NCBI GenBank assembly: GCA_035760645.1
Contig: DASTSO010000158.1
Coordinates: 1 to 21,105 of the forward strand
Source of the DNA: DASSTY01 sp035760645
GTDB taxonomy: Bacteria > Gemmatimonadota > Gemmatimonadetes > Gemmatimonadales > GWC2-71-9
DNA: 21,105 nt
Direction of reading: 5' to 3'
In this document: positions 8,759 through 15,755 of the stretch, one piece after another
Numbering within the stretch: position 1 is the stretch's first letter
Layout of the letters: every line of letters begins with the position of its first letter
The notes under the pieces: model-generated
Seen by the model: only the letters and a program-made list of their open reading frames with translations
Database searches by the model: none
What the model was told of the DNA's origin: nothing
Translations under genes and position numbers: made by a program

Positions 8759-9175
8759 TCACCGCATGAACAGCCGATTCCCCAGGATCCGGTTCGTCGC
8801 GTTGAGCACCGCGAGCGCGGAGCCCCGGGCGGGATCGGCGTCGGTGAGGTAGGAGCCGACCACGCGCTGGCCGCCGCCGTCGCCCTGGACGGTGAGGGAG
8901 ACGATGACCACCGTGGCGTCGAAGGCGCGCACCGCCTTGACGCCGAGGAGCTCGAAGCTGAGCTGGCCCTGCACCGCGTCGGTGAGGGCGTGGACGCAGG
9001 CCTCCGCCGCGCAGCGCAGCTCGCCGGCGGGCGAGGCGAGCCCCTCGGCGGTGCCGCGGAACTTCTCGGCATCGCGGTAGGTGAGGCCGACGCCGACCTG
9101 ACAGCGCCCGTTGGGCAGGCGCGCGAGGGAGAACTCGGCGAAGCGGAGGCGATCGGTGGCGTTGAAGGATTCCAT
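8759..9175 (-). CDS. Conserved-looking 138-residue protein of unknown function
   Basis: I do not recognise this family. The frame starts at ATG 9175 (MESFNATDRLRF) and ends with TGA at 8759. The sequence looks folded and cytoplasmic: alternating strands and helices, no signal peptide, no membrane segment, two cysteines (CQVGV, LRCAAEAC region gives further Cys). The C-terminal half reads as two or three strands (KAVRAFDATVVIVSLTVQG) followed by a G-rich turn and a helix (RGSALAVLNATNRILGN). Loosely this recalls the small alpha-beta regulatory domain at the end of 2-isopropylmalate and citramalate synthases, but that is a guess. Codon bias matches neighbours. Its start is only 24 nt from the divergent hydrolase start, and a shared -10 element lies between them, so the two genes may be co-regulated. 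Confidence 0.7.
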   Translation of the reverse strand: MESFNATDRLRFAEFSLARLPNGRCQVGVGLTYRDAEKFRGTAEGLASPAGELRCAAEACVHALTDAVQGQLSFELLGVKAVRAFDATVVIVSLTVQGDGGGQRVVGSYLTDADPARGSALAVLNATNRILGNRLFMR

Positions 9176-9191
9176 GATGTCCCGTACTATA
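9162..9191. promoter_or_regulatory. Compact, probably bidirectional promoter between divergent genes
   Basis: For the plus-strand hydrolase: TTGAAG (9162-9167), 17-nt spacer, TACTAT (9185-9190), then 9 nt to the ATG at 9200. The -35 lies inside the first codons of the minus-strand gene. On the minus strand the same patch reads TATAGT (9191-9186), 10 nt from the ATG at 9175; no good -35 is seen on that side. CTATAG (9187-9192) is a palindrome, so one AT-rich element could serve both directions. Both messages would be nearly leaderless. Confidence 0.6.
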
Positions 9192-9199
9192 GGGCGACG

Positions 9200-10168
9200 A
9201 TGCGCATCCTCTCCTGCTCCTGCCTGCTTCTGACACTCCTCGCGACGGCACCCGCCACCCGGGCCGGCGCGCAGTCGCGCGCGGCGGCGCGGGCGTCCGA
9301 CGGTCTCGCCGCGCTCGACGCGGGCATCACGGCGCGCATCGCGCAGGACTCCGTCCGCGAGCCGCTCGCCGTGGGGCTGGTGCTGCTCGATCCCGTGAGC
9401 GGTCTCGCCCTGCTGCACGACGCCGACCGGCGGATGCACGCGGCGAGCACGATGAAGCTGCCGGTGCTCATCGAGCTCGCGCGACGCGTCAACGCGGGCG
9501 ACGAGGGCTGGGACGACTCGCTCCTCGTGCGCAACCGGTTCGCGTCGATCGTCGACGGCTCGCCGTACACCCTCGACCGGGCCGACGACACCGACTCGAC
9601 GCTCTACGCGCTCGAGGGCCGCCGCGTCAGCCGGCGGCGGCTGGCCGAGCTGATGATCACGCGCAGCAGCAATCTGGCGACGAACCTGCTGATCGGCGAA
9701 CTCGACCCGAAGCGGGTCCAGGCGACGGCCCGCGTGCTCGGGGCCGACTCCATTGAGATACGCCGCGGCGTGGAAGATGGCAAGGCCTATGCCGCGGGCC
9801 TCAACAACACCACGACGGCGCGCGACCTCGCCCTGCTGCTCGACGCCGTCGCCCGGGGCGCGGCCGCGCCGCCCGCGGGCACCACGGAAATCCTGCGCAT
9901 CCTGGGCGCGCAGGAGATCAACGATCGCATCCCCGCCGGGCTCCCGCCCGGCACCCGCGTCGCCCACAAGACGGGGGAGATCACCGGCATTTCGCACGAC
10001 GCCGCCCTCGTCTACCCGCCCGACGGCCGGCCCTACGTCCTCGTGGTCCTCACGCGCGGCTACGCCGACGGCACGTGCGCGGCGCGCGCGATCGCCGATC
10101 TGTCGCGGCTCGCCTGGAGCGCGGTCCTCGAGGCTCGCGCGACGACGACCACGACCTCGCTCCGCTGA
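9200..10168 (+). CDS. Exported class A beta-lactamase-like serine hydrolase
   Basis: A 322-residue protein with a signal peptide (cleavage expected after AGA, before Q25) and the fold motifs of class A beta-lactamases. The nucleophile motif S-T-M-K is at 83-86, an S-S-N triad (156-158) replaces the usual S-D-N, and K-T-G is at 257-259. NNTTTARDLALLLDAV (202-217) matches the segment after the omega loop. The general base Glu166 of true class A enzymes has no exact ExxLN counterpart; E192 in RRGVEDGKAY is the best candidate. It may be a genuine periplasmic beta-lactamase or a related peptidase or esterase. The start at ATG 9200 begins the signal peptide; only AGGG precedes it, overlapping the promoter. 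A long GC hairpin follows the stop. Confidence 0.87.
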   Translation: MRILSCSCLLLTLLATAPATRAGAQSRAAARASDGLAALDAGITARIAQDSVREPLAVGLVLLDPVSGLALLHDADRRMHAASTMKLPVLIELARRVNAGDEGWDDSLLVRNRFASIVDGSPYTLDRADDTDSTLYALEGRRVSRRRLAELMITRSSNLATNLLIGELDPKRVQATARVLGADSIEIRRGVEDGKAYAAGLNNTTTARDLALLLDAVARGAAAPPAGTTEILRILGAQEINDRIPAGLPPGTRVAHKTGEITGISHDAALVYPPDGRPYVLVVLTRGYADGTCAARAIADLSRLAWSAVLEARATTTTTSLR

Positions 10169-10186
10169 CCGGCCGCCCGCATGCGA

Positions 10187-10217
10187 ACGGCCCCGGACAC
10201 CAGGTGTCCGGGGCCGT
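10187..10217. terminator. Long GC hairpin between convergent genes
   Basis: A perfect inverted repeat, 10187-10201 against 10203-10217 (effectively a 14-bp stem with a CAG loop), lies 18 nt after the hydrolase stop and 7 nt beyond the stop of the minus-strand gene. There is no T-tract on either side, so it is either a U-less terminator or an mRNA-protecting 3' end for both convergent transcripts. Confidence 0.65.
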
Positions 10218-10224
10218 CGCGGCG

Positions 10225-10530
10225 TCAGGGCCGGCTCGCCTCCGCCAGCGCGGCGAGGAGCAGCGAACGCAGCTCGTCGGCGCCGATCCGCTCCGCCTGC
10301 GTGAAGAGCGCCGCCTGCGAGCCCGACTGCGCCGGGTAGACGACCCAGAGCGCCCTGGGGCGCGGGCCGGCGGCGGCGGCGCCGGTGGAGCCGCTGGAGC
10401 TGGTGCCGGCGGGGGCGGCGGCGGGACGAAATCCCAGGACCAGCGACCAGCTCGCCGCCCCGCCCCGGCGCTCGGCCGCGCGGGAGACGCTCCAGGTCGT
10501 CCCTTCGTGCTCGAGCGTGCGCCAGGGCAT
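10225..10530 (-). CDS. Small protein of unknown function downstream of ilvE
   Basis: A 101-residue frame from ATG 10530 to TGA 10225, 14 nt after the ilvE stop and in the same direction, so probably the last gene of that operon. I do not recognise it. It begins MPWRTLEHEGTTWSVSRA, like a short beta-hairpin domain, has a low-complexity Gly/Ala/Ser/Pro linker in the middle (about residues 35-58), and ends with a segment (RALWVVYPAQSG followed by an acidic helix ELRSLLLAALAEA). No signal peptide or membrane span. No strong ribosome site precedes it, so translation may depend on ilvE. It could be a small domain adapter; I assign no function. Confidence 0.6.
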   Translation of the reverse strand: MPWRTLEHEGTTWSVSRAAERRGGAASWSLVLGFRPAAAPAGTSSSGSTGAAAAGPRPRALWVVYPAQSGSQAALFTQAERIGADELRSLLLAALAEASRP

Positions 10531-10544
10531 CGGAGCGCGGGGTC

Positions 10545-11402
10545 CTAGAGGCCGCGGACCAGGCGGTGGAACCGCTCGGCGAGGTCGCGCGTGACGGGGC
10601 CCTGCCGCCCGGCGCCGATCGTGCGGCCGTCGAGCTCGCGGATCGCCACCAGCTCGCTCGCCGTGCCGGTGAGGAACGCCTCGTCCGCCGTATAGACGTC
10701 GTAGCGGTTGAGCACCGTCTCGCGCACCTCGTAGCCCGCCGCGCGCGCGAGCTCGATCACCGCGTCGCGCGTGACGCCCTTGAGGATGCCGGTGTAGGCG
10801 GCCGGCGTGCTCACGACGCCCCGCTTCACGACGAAGAGGTTCTGCCCCGAGCCCTCCGCCACGTGCCCCGCGCTGTCGAGCATGAGGACCTCGTCGGCGC
10901 CGGCCTGGATCCCCTCGACCTTGGCGAGGATGTGCGCGAGGTAGTTGAGCGACTTCACGCGCGGCGAGAGCGCCTCGCGCTGCGGGATCGGCGTGCCGGC
11001 GGTGACGACCCGCAGCCCGCGCTCGTAGGTCTCCTGAGGCCAGAGCCGGATCGAGTCCACGATGAGGAGCACCGTGGGCCGCGCGCATTTGCGCGGGTCG
11101 AGGCCGAGGTCGCCGACGCCGCGCGTGACGATGTGGCGCAGGTACGCCTCCGCGAGCCCCGAGCGGCGCACCGCCTCCTCGGTGATCGCGGCGAGCTCGT
11201 CCAGCGGCAGCGGGATCTCGAGCCAGATCGCCTTGGCCGAGTCGTAGAGCCGCTCGAGGTGCTCGCGGAGGCGGAAGATCTTCCCGCCGTAGACGCGGAT
11301 CCCCTCGAAGACCCCGTCGCCGTAGAGGAAGCCGTGGTCGTAGACCGAGACCGTCGCGGTCTCGCGGTCGTACCACGCGCCGTCGAGCCAGACGGTCGCC
11401 AC
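10545..11402 (-). CDS. ilvE: Branched-chain amino acid aminotransferase (class IV PLP fold)
   Basis: A 285-residue transaminase that catalyses the last step of valine, leucine and isoleucine synthesis, using pyridoxal phosphate and glutamate. The PLP lysine is K150 in SPRVKSLNYLAHILAK, the pyridine-nitrogen Glu is E183 in HVAEGSGQNLFVVK, and the TGTASELVAI phosphate-binding stretch lies at 245-254. The N-terminal DHGFLYGDGVFEGIRVY (22-38) is typical. It matches the branched-chain subgroup better than D-amino-acid transaminase, although the short length (E. coli IlvE is about 309) is shared with both. The start is a GTG at 11402, 10 nt after the DUF411 stop, with GAGG just upstream. It is probably co-transcribed with the genes on both sides. 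Confidence 0.92.
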   Translation of the reverse strand: MATVWLDGAWYDRETATVSVYDHGFLYGDGVFEGIRVYGGKIFRLREHLERLYDSAKAIWLEIPLPLDELAAITEEAVRRSGLAEAYLRHIVTRGVGDLGLDPRKCARPTVLLIVDSIRLWPQETYERGLRVVTAGTPIPQREALSPRVKSLNYLAHILAKVEGIQAGADEVLMLDSAGHVAEGSGQNLFVVKRGVVSTPAAYTGILKGVTRDAVIELARAAGYEVRETVLNRYDVYTADEAFLTGTASELVAIRELDGRTIGAGRQGPVTRDLAERFHRLVRGL

Positions 11403-11412
11403 GCCGCCCGCC

Positions 11413-12006
11413 TCAGTACTTGGCGTAGACGGAGGACCTGCCCGTCTTGTCGAACGCGACGACGTCGTAGTGGTCGGGCGGCGTGCCGGGCATCTCCATC
11501 CCCGGCGAGCCGGTGACCATCCCCGGCACCGCCACCCCGGCCACCTTCGGCTTCTCGCGCAGCAGCCGGTCCACCACTTCCGCCGGGACGTGCCCCTCGA
11601 CGACGTAGCCGCCGACCACCGCGGTGTGGCACGACTGCGCGTCGGCGGGCACGCCGTAGCTCAGCTTCGACTGCTGGAGATCGGCGTCGTCGAGGTCGCG
11701 CACGGTCACCGCGTAGCCCTTGGCCTTCATGTACTCGACCCACTTCTCGCAGCAGCCGCAGGTCGGCGACTTGTAGACCGTCATCGCCGGCTTCGCGGCG
11801 ACGGTGGCCCCGGCGGAGGCGGCCGGCGCGGCCGAGGCGGCAGGGGCCGACGCGGCCTCGGCGGTGGGATCGGGCGTGGCCGCCGGGGCGGCGGAGGCGG
11901 GCTGGGCGGCGGCGGGCTGAGCGGCCGGGGTCCGGTCGGCCGCGGCGCCGTTGCAGGCGAGCGCGCCCGCGAGGAGCACGGCGCCCAGGGTCAGGGTCGA
12001 GCGCAT
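11413..12006 (-). CDS. DUF411 / CopG-type copper-binding lipoprotein
   Basis: A 197-residue exported protein. The N-terminus MRSTLTLGAVLLAGALAC suggests a lipoprotein modified at C18, followed by a 50-residue Ala/Pro linker. The DUF411 domain begins at about 75: TVYKSPTCGCCEKWVEYM carries the CxCC motif (C83, C85, C86), and a further conserved Cys-His (C126, H127) and KPKVAGVAVPGMVTGSPGMEM follow. CopG proteins of this family (studied in Pseudomonas and Vibrio) bind copper through a cluster built on these cysteines, in a thioredoxin-like fold, and aid copper resistance. Here it is likely periplasmic. A GGAGAACAGGA-type ribosome site precedes ATG 12006. It lies 34 nt after tRNA-Lys and 10 nt before ilvE. 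No other copper genes are in view. Confidence 0.88.
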   Translation of the reverse strand: MRSTLTLGAVLLAGALACNGAAADRTPAAQPAAAQPASAAPAATPDPTAEAASAPAASAAPAASAGATVAAKPAMTVYKSPTCGCCEKWVEYMKAKGYAVTVRDLDDADLQQSKLSYGVPADAQSCHTAVVGGYVVEGHVPAEVVDRLLREKPKVAGVAVPGMVTGSPGMEMPGTPPDHYDVVAFDKTGRSSVYAKY

Positions 12007-12040
12007 GGAAATCCTGTTCTCCTGAAGAGGGACGGCAGAG

Positions 12041-12112
12041 TGCGCCCCGTGGGACTCGAACCCACAACCTACGGCTTAAAAGGCCGCTGCTCTACCATTG
12101 AGCTAGAGGCGC
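12041..12112 (-). tRNA. tRNA-Lys (anticodon TTT)
   Basis: The minus strand gives a complete cloverleaf of 72 nt: acceptor GCGCCTC with GGGGCGC (one wobble pair), D stem GCTC/GAGC, anticodon stem GCGGC/GCCGT with loop CTTTTAA (anticodon TTT), variable AGGTT, T stem GTGGG/CCCAC and loop TTCGAGT. The discriminator is A and CCA is not encoded. The copper lipoprotein gene starts 34 nt downstream with no terminator between. Confidence 0.94.
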
Positions 12113-12124
12113 GCACGCCGTCGA

Positions 12125-12153
12125 AACGTCGCATCCGGCGCGGGCAAACTCAA
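12125..12153 (-). promoter_or_regulatory. Candidate promoter of tRNA-Lys overlapping the upstream stop codon
   Basis: TTGAGT (12153-12148), a 17-nt spacer, then GACGTT (12130-12125), 12 nt before the mature 5' end. The -35 hexamer contains the stop codon of the aminopeptidase gene. The -10 is poor, keeping only A2 and T6, so this is a candidate only; read-through from the aminopeptidase gene is the alternative. Confidence 0.35.
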
Positions 12154-14666
12154 GATGCGGGCGAGCCCGCGAGCTTCGCGATCGCGGCCGCCACGGCCGC
12201 CTGCGCCGCGGGGCGGCGGAGCCCGGCGGCAGCATCGCGGAGCGTGGCGAGCGCGGCATCCCGTGGGAAGACGCGGGTGATGGCGTCGATCGCCCAGCCG
12301 CGCACCCAGCCGCGCTCGTCGTCGAGGTGGCCGGTGAGGAGCGCGAGCGCACGGCCCCCGCCGGTGCGCGCGGCGAGCGCCCCCAGCGCGAGCGCCACGG
12401 TGGGCTGCTGGCCGATCGCCTGGTCCATCGCCTCGAGCATCGTGGTGTCGCGCCGCTGGACGAGGACGCCCAGGGCGGCGTTCTGGATCACGTCGCGATA
12501 GCTCGGCGTCGCGAGCGCGGCGCGCACCACGTCGGTGGCGCCGGTGGCATCGAGCCGCGCGAGCGCGCCCACGGCGGCCGCGCGCACCTCGTAGCTCGTG
12601 TCCCGGGTCCACGCCGTGCGCGCCGCGGCGAGCCCGCGCGGGTCGCCGAGCTGGCCGAGCGCGCGCACCGCCGCGGCGCGCACCGCTGCCGCGGTGTCGC
12701 GCGCGGCGTCGGCGAGCGCGGGGAGGCTGATCGCCGCGGGCATCGCCGCGAGCGCGCCCGCGGCCTGGACGCGGATGCTGAAGTAGTCGGCCGAGCGCGC
12801 CGCCTGGGCGAGCGCCTGGGCCGCCAGGGTGTCGGCGCGCCGGGCGGCGAGCTGGTCGATCACCCAACCGCGGTTCCAGAGATCCGGATCGCGCGCGAGC
12901 TGGGTGGCGAGCCACGCCGTGGGCTGCGGGAAGGCGAGCGTCTTGAGGATGCGGTTGCCGTCGTCGAAGACGACCATCGTCGGGGCACTCGGAACCCCGT
13001 CCACCACGAGCGTGTCGGCCCGGCGGCGGACGTCGAAGGCGCGTACCACGTCGCCCTGCGCCGTGCCGACGCGCACCGCGAGCGGCATCCGGAACGCCGC
13101 GGGCGTCGTGAAGCGCACACCGGTGCTGTCCACGGTCGCGGTGTCGGTCTGCGTCTGCTGCACGGCGAGCACGACGCGGCGGCCCGCCGAGTCCCACTGC
13201 GCCGTGACGCTCACCGCGGGATAGCCCGCCTGGTAGACCCACTGGCCCCAGAACCAGTCGAGGTTCTCGCCGGTGGCATCGAGCACCGCCTGGCGCAGGT
13301 CGTCGCTGACGGCGTTGTCGTAGGCGTGACGCGTCAGGTAGCGATTGAGCGACGCCCAGAAGCGCTCGGGGCCGAGCTGCTTCTTGAGCATCCAGAGAAC
13401 GAGCGCACCCTTGGGATAGATGTTGTTCGAGCCGCTCGAGGCGAGCGGCATCCGGCGCCGCGCGTCGATCTGCATGAACTGGTCGTACTCGTCCTGGTAG
13501 TACTCGTCCTCCAGGTGGCGCCCGTGCGCCGCCCCGCCCTTCGTCGCCCAGTACTGCCCCGGCAGGAACTCGGCGAAGCCCTCGTTGAGCCACATGTTCG
13601 CCCAGTTCTCGATCGTCACGAGGTCGCCGAACCACTGGTGGGCGAGCTCGTGCGGGATGAGGATGTACTCGTACCACGGCCGGTCGGCGTAGGCGCGCGC
13701 GTCGGGGAGCCAGTCGACGAGCGTCGTGGCCGAGACGTTCTCCATCCCGCCGAAGAAGTCGGCCACGGTGGTCTGCGCGTACTTGGCCCAGGGATAGGGG
13801 ACGCCGAGGAGCCTCGAGTACGTCTCCATCATGTCGGGCGTCGAGCGGAAGAGCCGGGGCGCGAGGGTGCTGTCCTCGCGGTAGACGTAGGCGTCCACCG
13901 GCCGGCCCCGCCAGGTGTTCGGCACCCGTGCGAGCGGGGCGACGACGATGGAGACCAGGTAGGTGGACGCCGGCTTCTCCTGCGCCCAGTGCATCGTGCG
14001 GGTGCCGTCCCGGTTGCGGCGGTCGGCGACGAGCCGGCCGTTGGAGACCAGCGTGAACCCGGCCGGCACCGTCCCGACGACCTCCCACGTGGTCTTGTCG
14101 TTCGGGAAGTCGTAGGTGGGGAACCAGTAGTGGTTGTTCATGTCCTCGCCCTGGCTCCAGACCTGCTGCGGGCGATGGGGCCGGCCCGGCTCCGCCTTGA
14201 AGAAGGTCAGCCCCTTGCCGTTCTCGATCTTCGCGCGGTACTCGACCTGGAAGCGCACCGTGTCGCGGAACTTCGCCGGGCGCATGAGGTGCACGACCAG
14301 CGTGTCGCCGACGTGCCGCCACCGGAGCGCGCCGCTCGCGCTCCCCGCCGGCCGCGGCATGGAGACGCTCGTGATGGCGAGCCCCTTCGCGGCGTCGAGC
14401 ACCAGCGAATCGAGCCCGGGCCGGAGCGCGAGCGCCGTCGTCACGACGCGCCCCGTCAGCGCGGTCGAGTCCCAGTCGAAGTCGCGGAGCTCGATGCGCT
14501 GGTGCACGAGGTCGTAGTCGTGCGAGCGGGTGTAGCGGTCGTTGAGGATCCGCAGGGCGTTCGACGTGCTGTCCTGCGCCGCGAGCGGCGCGGCGGGCGC
14601 CGCCAGGCCGACCAGGGCGAGGGCCAGGGCCGCGAGCGCGGCGAGCGGGAGGCGAGGGGGTCGCAT
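12150..14666 (-). CDS. Exported M1-family zinc aminopeptidase with C-terminal HEAT repeats
   Basis: An 838-residue secreted metallopeptidase. The signal peptide (1-30) ends PLAA before Q31. The N-terminal saddle domain leads to the M1 catalytic domain: exopeptidase motif GMEN (307-310), zinc site HELAH (339-343) with the third ligand E362 after an 18-residue gap (WLNEGFAEF), and the catalytic Tyr in NIYPKGALVLWM (Y417). It would cut N-terminal residues from peptides in the periplasm or outside. From about 585 to 830 the sequence is Ala/Leu/Arg-rich repeating helices (for example AAVRAAAVRALGQLGDPRGLA, SYEVRAAAVGALARL), typical of HEAT repeats. The start at ATG 14666 carries the signal peptide; an out-of-frame ATG lies at 14691. 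Only a weak GGAA precedes it. It follows rnhB on the same strand but has its own -10-like box. Confidence 0.95.
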   Translation of the reverse strand: MRPPRLPLAALAALALALVGLAAPAAPLAAQDSTSNALRILNDRYTRSHDYDLVHQRIELRDFDWDSTALTGRVVTTALALRPGLDSLVLDAAKGLAITSVSMPRPAGSASGALRWRHVGDTLVVHLMRPAKFRDTVRFQVEYRAKIENGKGLTFFKAEPGRPHRPQQVWSQGEDMNNHYWFPTYDFPNDKTTWEVVGTVPAGFTLVSNGRLVADRRNRDGTRTMHWAQEKPASTYLVSIVVAPLARVPNTWRGRPVDAYVYREDSTLAPRLFRSTPDMMETYSRLLGVPYPWAKYAQTTVADFFGGMENVSATTLVDWLPDARAYADRPWYEYILIPHELAHQWFGDLVTIENWANMWLNEGFAEFLPGQYWATKGGAAHGRHLEDEYYQDEYDQFMQIDARRRMPLASSGSNNIYPKGALVLWMLKKQLGPERFWASLNRYLTRHAYDNAVSDDLRQAVLDATGENLDWFWGQWVYQAGYPAVSVTAQWDSAGRRVVLAVQQTQTDTATVDSTGVRFTTPAAFRMPLAVRVGTAQGDVVRAFDVRRRADTLVVDGVPSAPTMVVFDDGNRILKTLAFPQPTAWLATQLARDPDLWNRGWVIDQLAARRADTLAAQALAQAARSADYFSIRVQAAGALAAMPAAISLPALADAARDTAAAVRAAAVRALGQLGDPRGLAAARTAWTRDTSYEVRAAAVGALARLDATGATDVVRAALATPSYRDVIQNAALGVLVQRRDTTMLEAMDQAIGQQPTVALALGALAARTGGGRALALLTGHLDDERGWVRGWAIDAITRVFPRDAALATLRDAAAGLRRPAAQAAVAAAIAKLAGSPAS

Positions 14667-14693
14667 GCGCGTTCCGGGTTGGGGACCGCATGC

Positions 14694-14699
14694 AAGATA
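14694..14699 (-). promoter_or_regulatory. Candidate -10 box of the M1 aminopeptidase gene
   Basis: TATCTT, identical to the holB -10, lies 27 nt before the aminopeptidase ATG. No clear -35 sits at 16-18 nt, since that interval contains the end of rnhB. It would give a leader of about 20 nt. Confidence 0.35.
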
Positions 14700-14721
14700 G
14701 CGGGGGCGGCAGCCCCGGAGG

Positions 14722-15366
14722 TCAGAGCAGGCCGAGCTGGGCGACGGGACCGAAGGAGCGGCGGTGGTGGCGGGTGGGGCCGAGGGCGCGGAGGCCCGCG
14801 TGGTGGGCGGCGGTGCCGTAGCCCATGTTCGACTCCCAGGCGTAGCCCGGGTGCCGGCGGGCGAGGTGCAGCATGAGCCGGTCGCGGACCGTCTTGGCGA
14901 CGATCCCCGCGGCGGCGATCGAGACGCAGTGCGCGTCGCCGTCCACCAGCGCGTCGTGCGCGCAGCCCAGCTCGGGCACCGGCAGCCCGTCCACCAGGAC
15001 GCGCCAGGGCCGCTCGTCGGCGGACACCCGGGCGGCCAGGCGCGCGAGTGCCCGCCGCATGGCGAGCGCGGTGGCGCGGCGGATGTTGAACCGGTCGATC
15101 TCGGCCACCGACGCCGCGCCGAGGCCGATCCCGAGGGCGACGGCGCGGATCCGCGCCTCGAGCGCCGCGCGGCGGGCGGCCGGGAGGGTCTTGCTGTCGC
15201 GCACCCCCGCGAGCGCCTCCGCGGCGCAGGCGGGGGGCAAGACGACGGCCGCGGCCACCACTGGACCAGCCAGGGGGCCGCGGCCGACTTCGTCGACACC
15301 GACCAGCAGACGCGCATCGGCCCACGCCGCCGCTTCGCGGTCGAGCGTGGGCACGATCACCGCCAT
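14722..15366 (-). CDS. rnhB: Ribonuclease HII
   Basis: A 214-residue enzyme that removes ribonucleotides from DNA-RNA hybrids. The catalytic carboxylates are visible: D25 and E26 in VGVDEVGRGPLAGPV, D126 in VLVDGLPVP, and D144 in VDGDAHCVSI, followed by the AGIVAKTVRDRLM helix (153-165). The C-terminal NMGYGTAAHHAGLRALGPTRHHRRSF is typical of the family. Length is normal. It starts 9 nt after the rplS stop without a strong ribosome site, so it is the last gene of the ffh operon, a common arrangement. Confidence 0.96.
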   Translation of the reverse strand: MAVIVPTLDREAAAWADARLLVGVDEVGRGPLAGPVVAAAVVLPPACAAEALAGVRDSKTLPAARRAALEARIRAVALGIGLGAASVAEIDRFNIRRATALAMRRALARLAARVSADERPWRVLVDGLPVPELGCAHDALVDGDAHCVSIAAAGIVAKTVRDRLMLHLARRHPGYAWESNMGYGTAAHHAGLRALGPTRHHRRSFGPVAQLGLL

Positions 15367-15375
15367 CGTCTCAGC

Positions 15376-15720
15376 TCAGTCGCGCTTCTCGCGAATGCGC
15401 GCGGCCTTGCCGCTGAGGTTGCGGAGGTAGTAGAGCTTCGCGCGGCGCACCCGGCCGCGGCGCACCACGTCCACCGAGGCGATCGTCGGGCTGTGCATCG
15501 GGAACATGCGCTCCACGCCGACGCCGGCCGAGACCTTGCGCACCGTGAAGTTCTCGCTGATGCCGCCGCCGCGCTTGGCGATGACGACGCCCTCGAACGC
15601 CTGCAGGCGCTCCTTGTCGCCTTCCTTCACGCGCACCATCACTCGCACCGTGTCGCCCGCGTCGAACGCCGGCATGTCCGTGCGCAGACCCTCGCGCGCA
15701 ATTTCCGCCAACCGCTCCAT
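15376..15720 (-). CDS. rplS: 50S ribosomal protein L19
   Basis: A 114-residue L19 at the 30S-50S interface. Family stretches DTVRVMVRVKEGDKERLQAFEGVVI (23-47), ENFTVRKVSAGVGVERMFP (56-74) and RRGRVRRAKLYYLRNLSGKAARI (87-109) are complete. GGAGG lies 8 nt before ATG 15720. A GC hairpin stands in the 56-nt gap after trmD, which may tune its expression relative to the enzymes upstream. Confidence 0.98.
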   Translation of the reverse strand: MERLAEIAREGLRTDMPAFDAGDTVRVMVRVKEGDKERLQAFEGVVIAKRGGGISENFTVRKVSAGVGVERMFPMHSPTIASVDVVRRGRVRRAKLYYLRNLSGKAARIREKRD

Positions 15721-15755
15721 CGTCGTATCCTCCGCGCCTGTGCGGCGCTCTTCAG

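Noticed and set aside
11470..12501. Plus-strand frame containing VGLEPTTYGLKGRCSTIEL
   Set aside because: That peptide is the translation of the antisense of tRNA-Lys; the rest is antisense to the copper lipoprotein and aminopeptidase genes.
12327..14876. 849-codon plus-strand open frame
   Set aside because: Antisense to the M1 aminopeptidase gene, which has intact catalytic motifs; the antisense product has no domain features.
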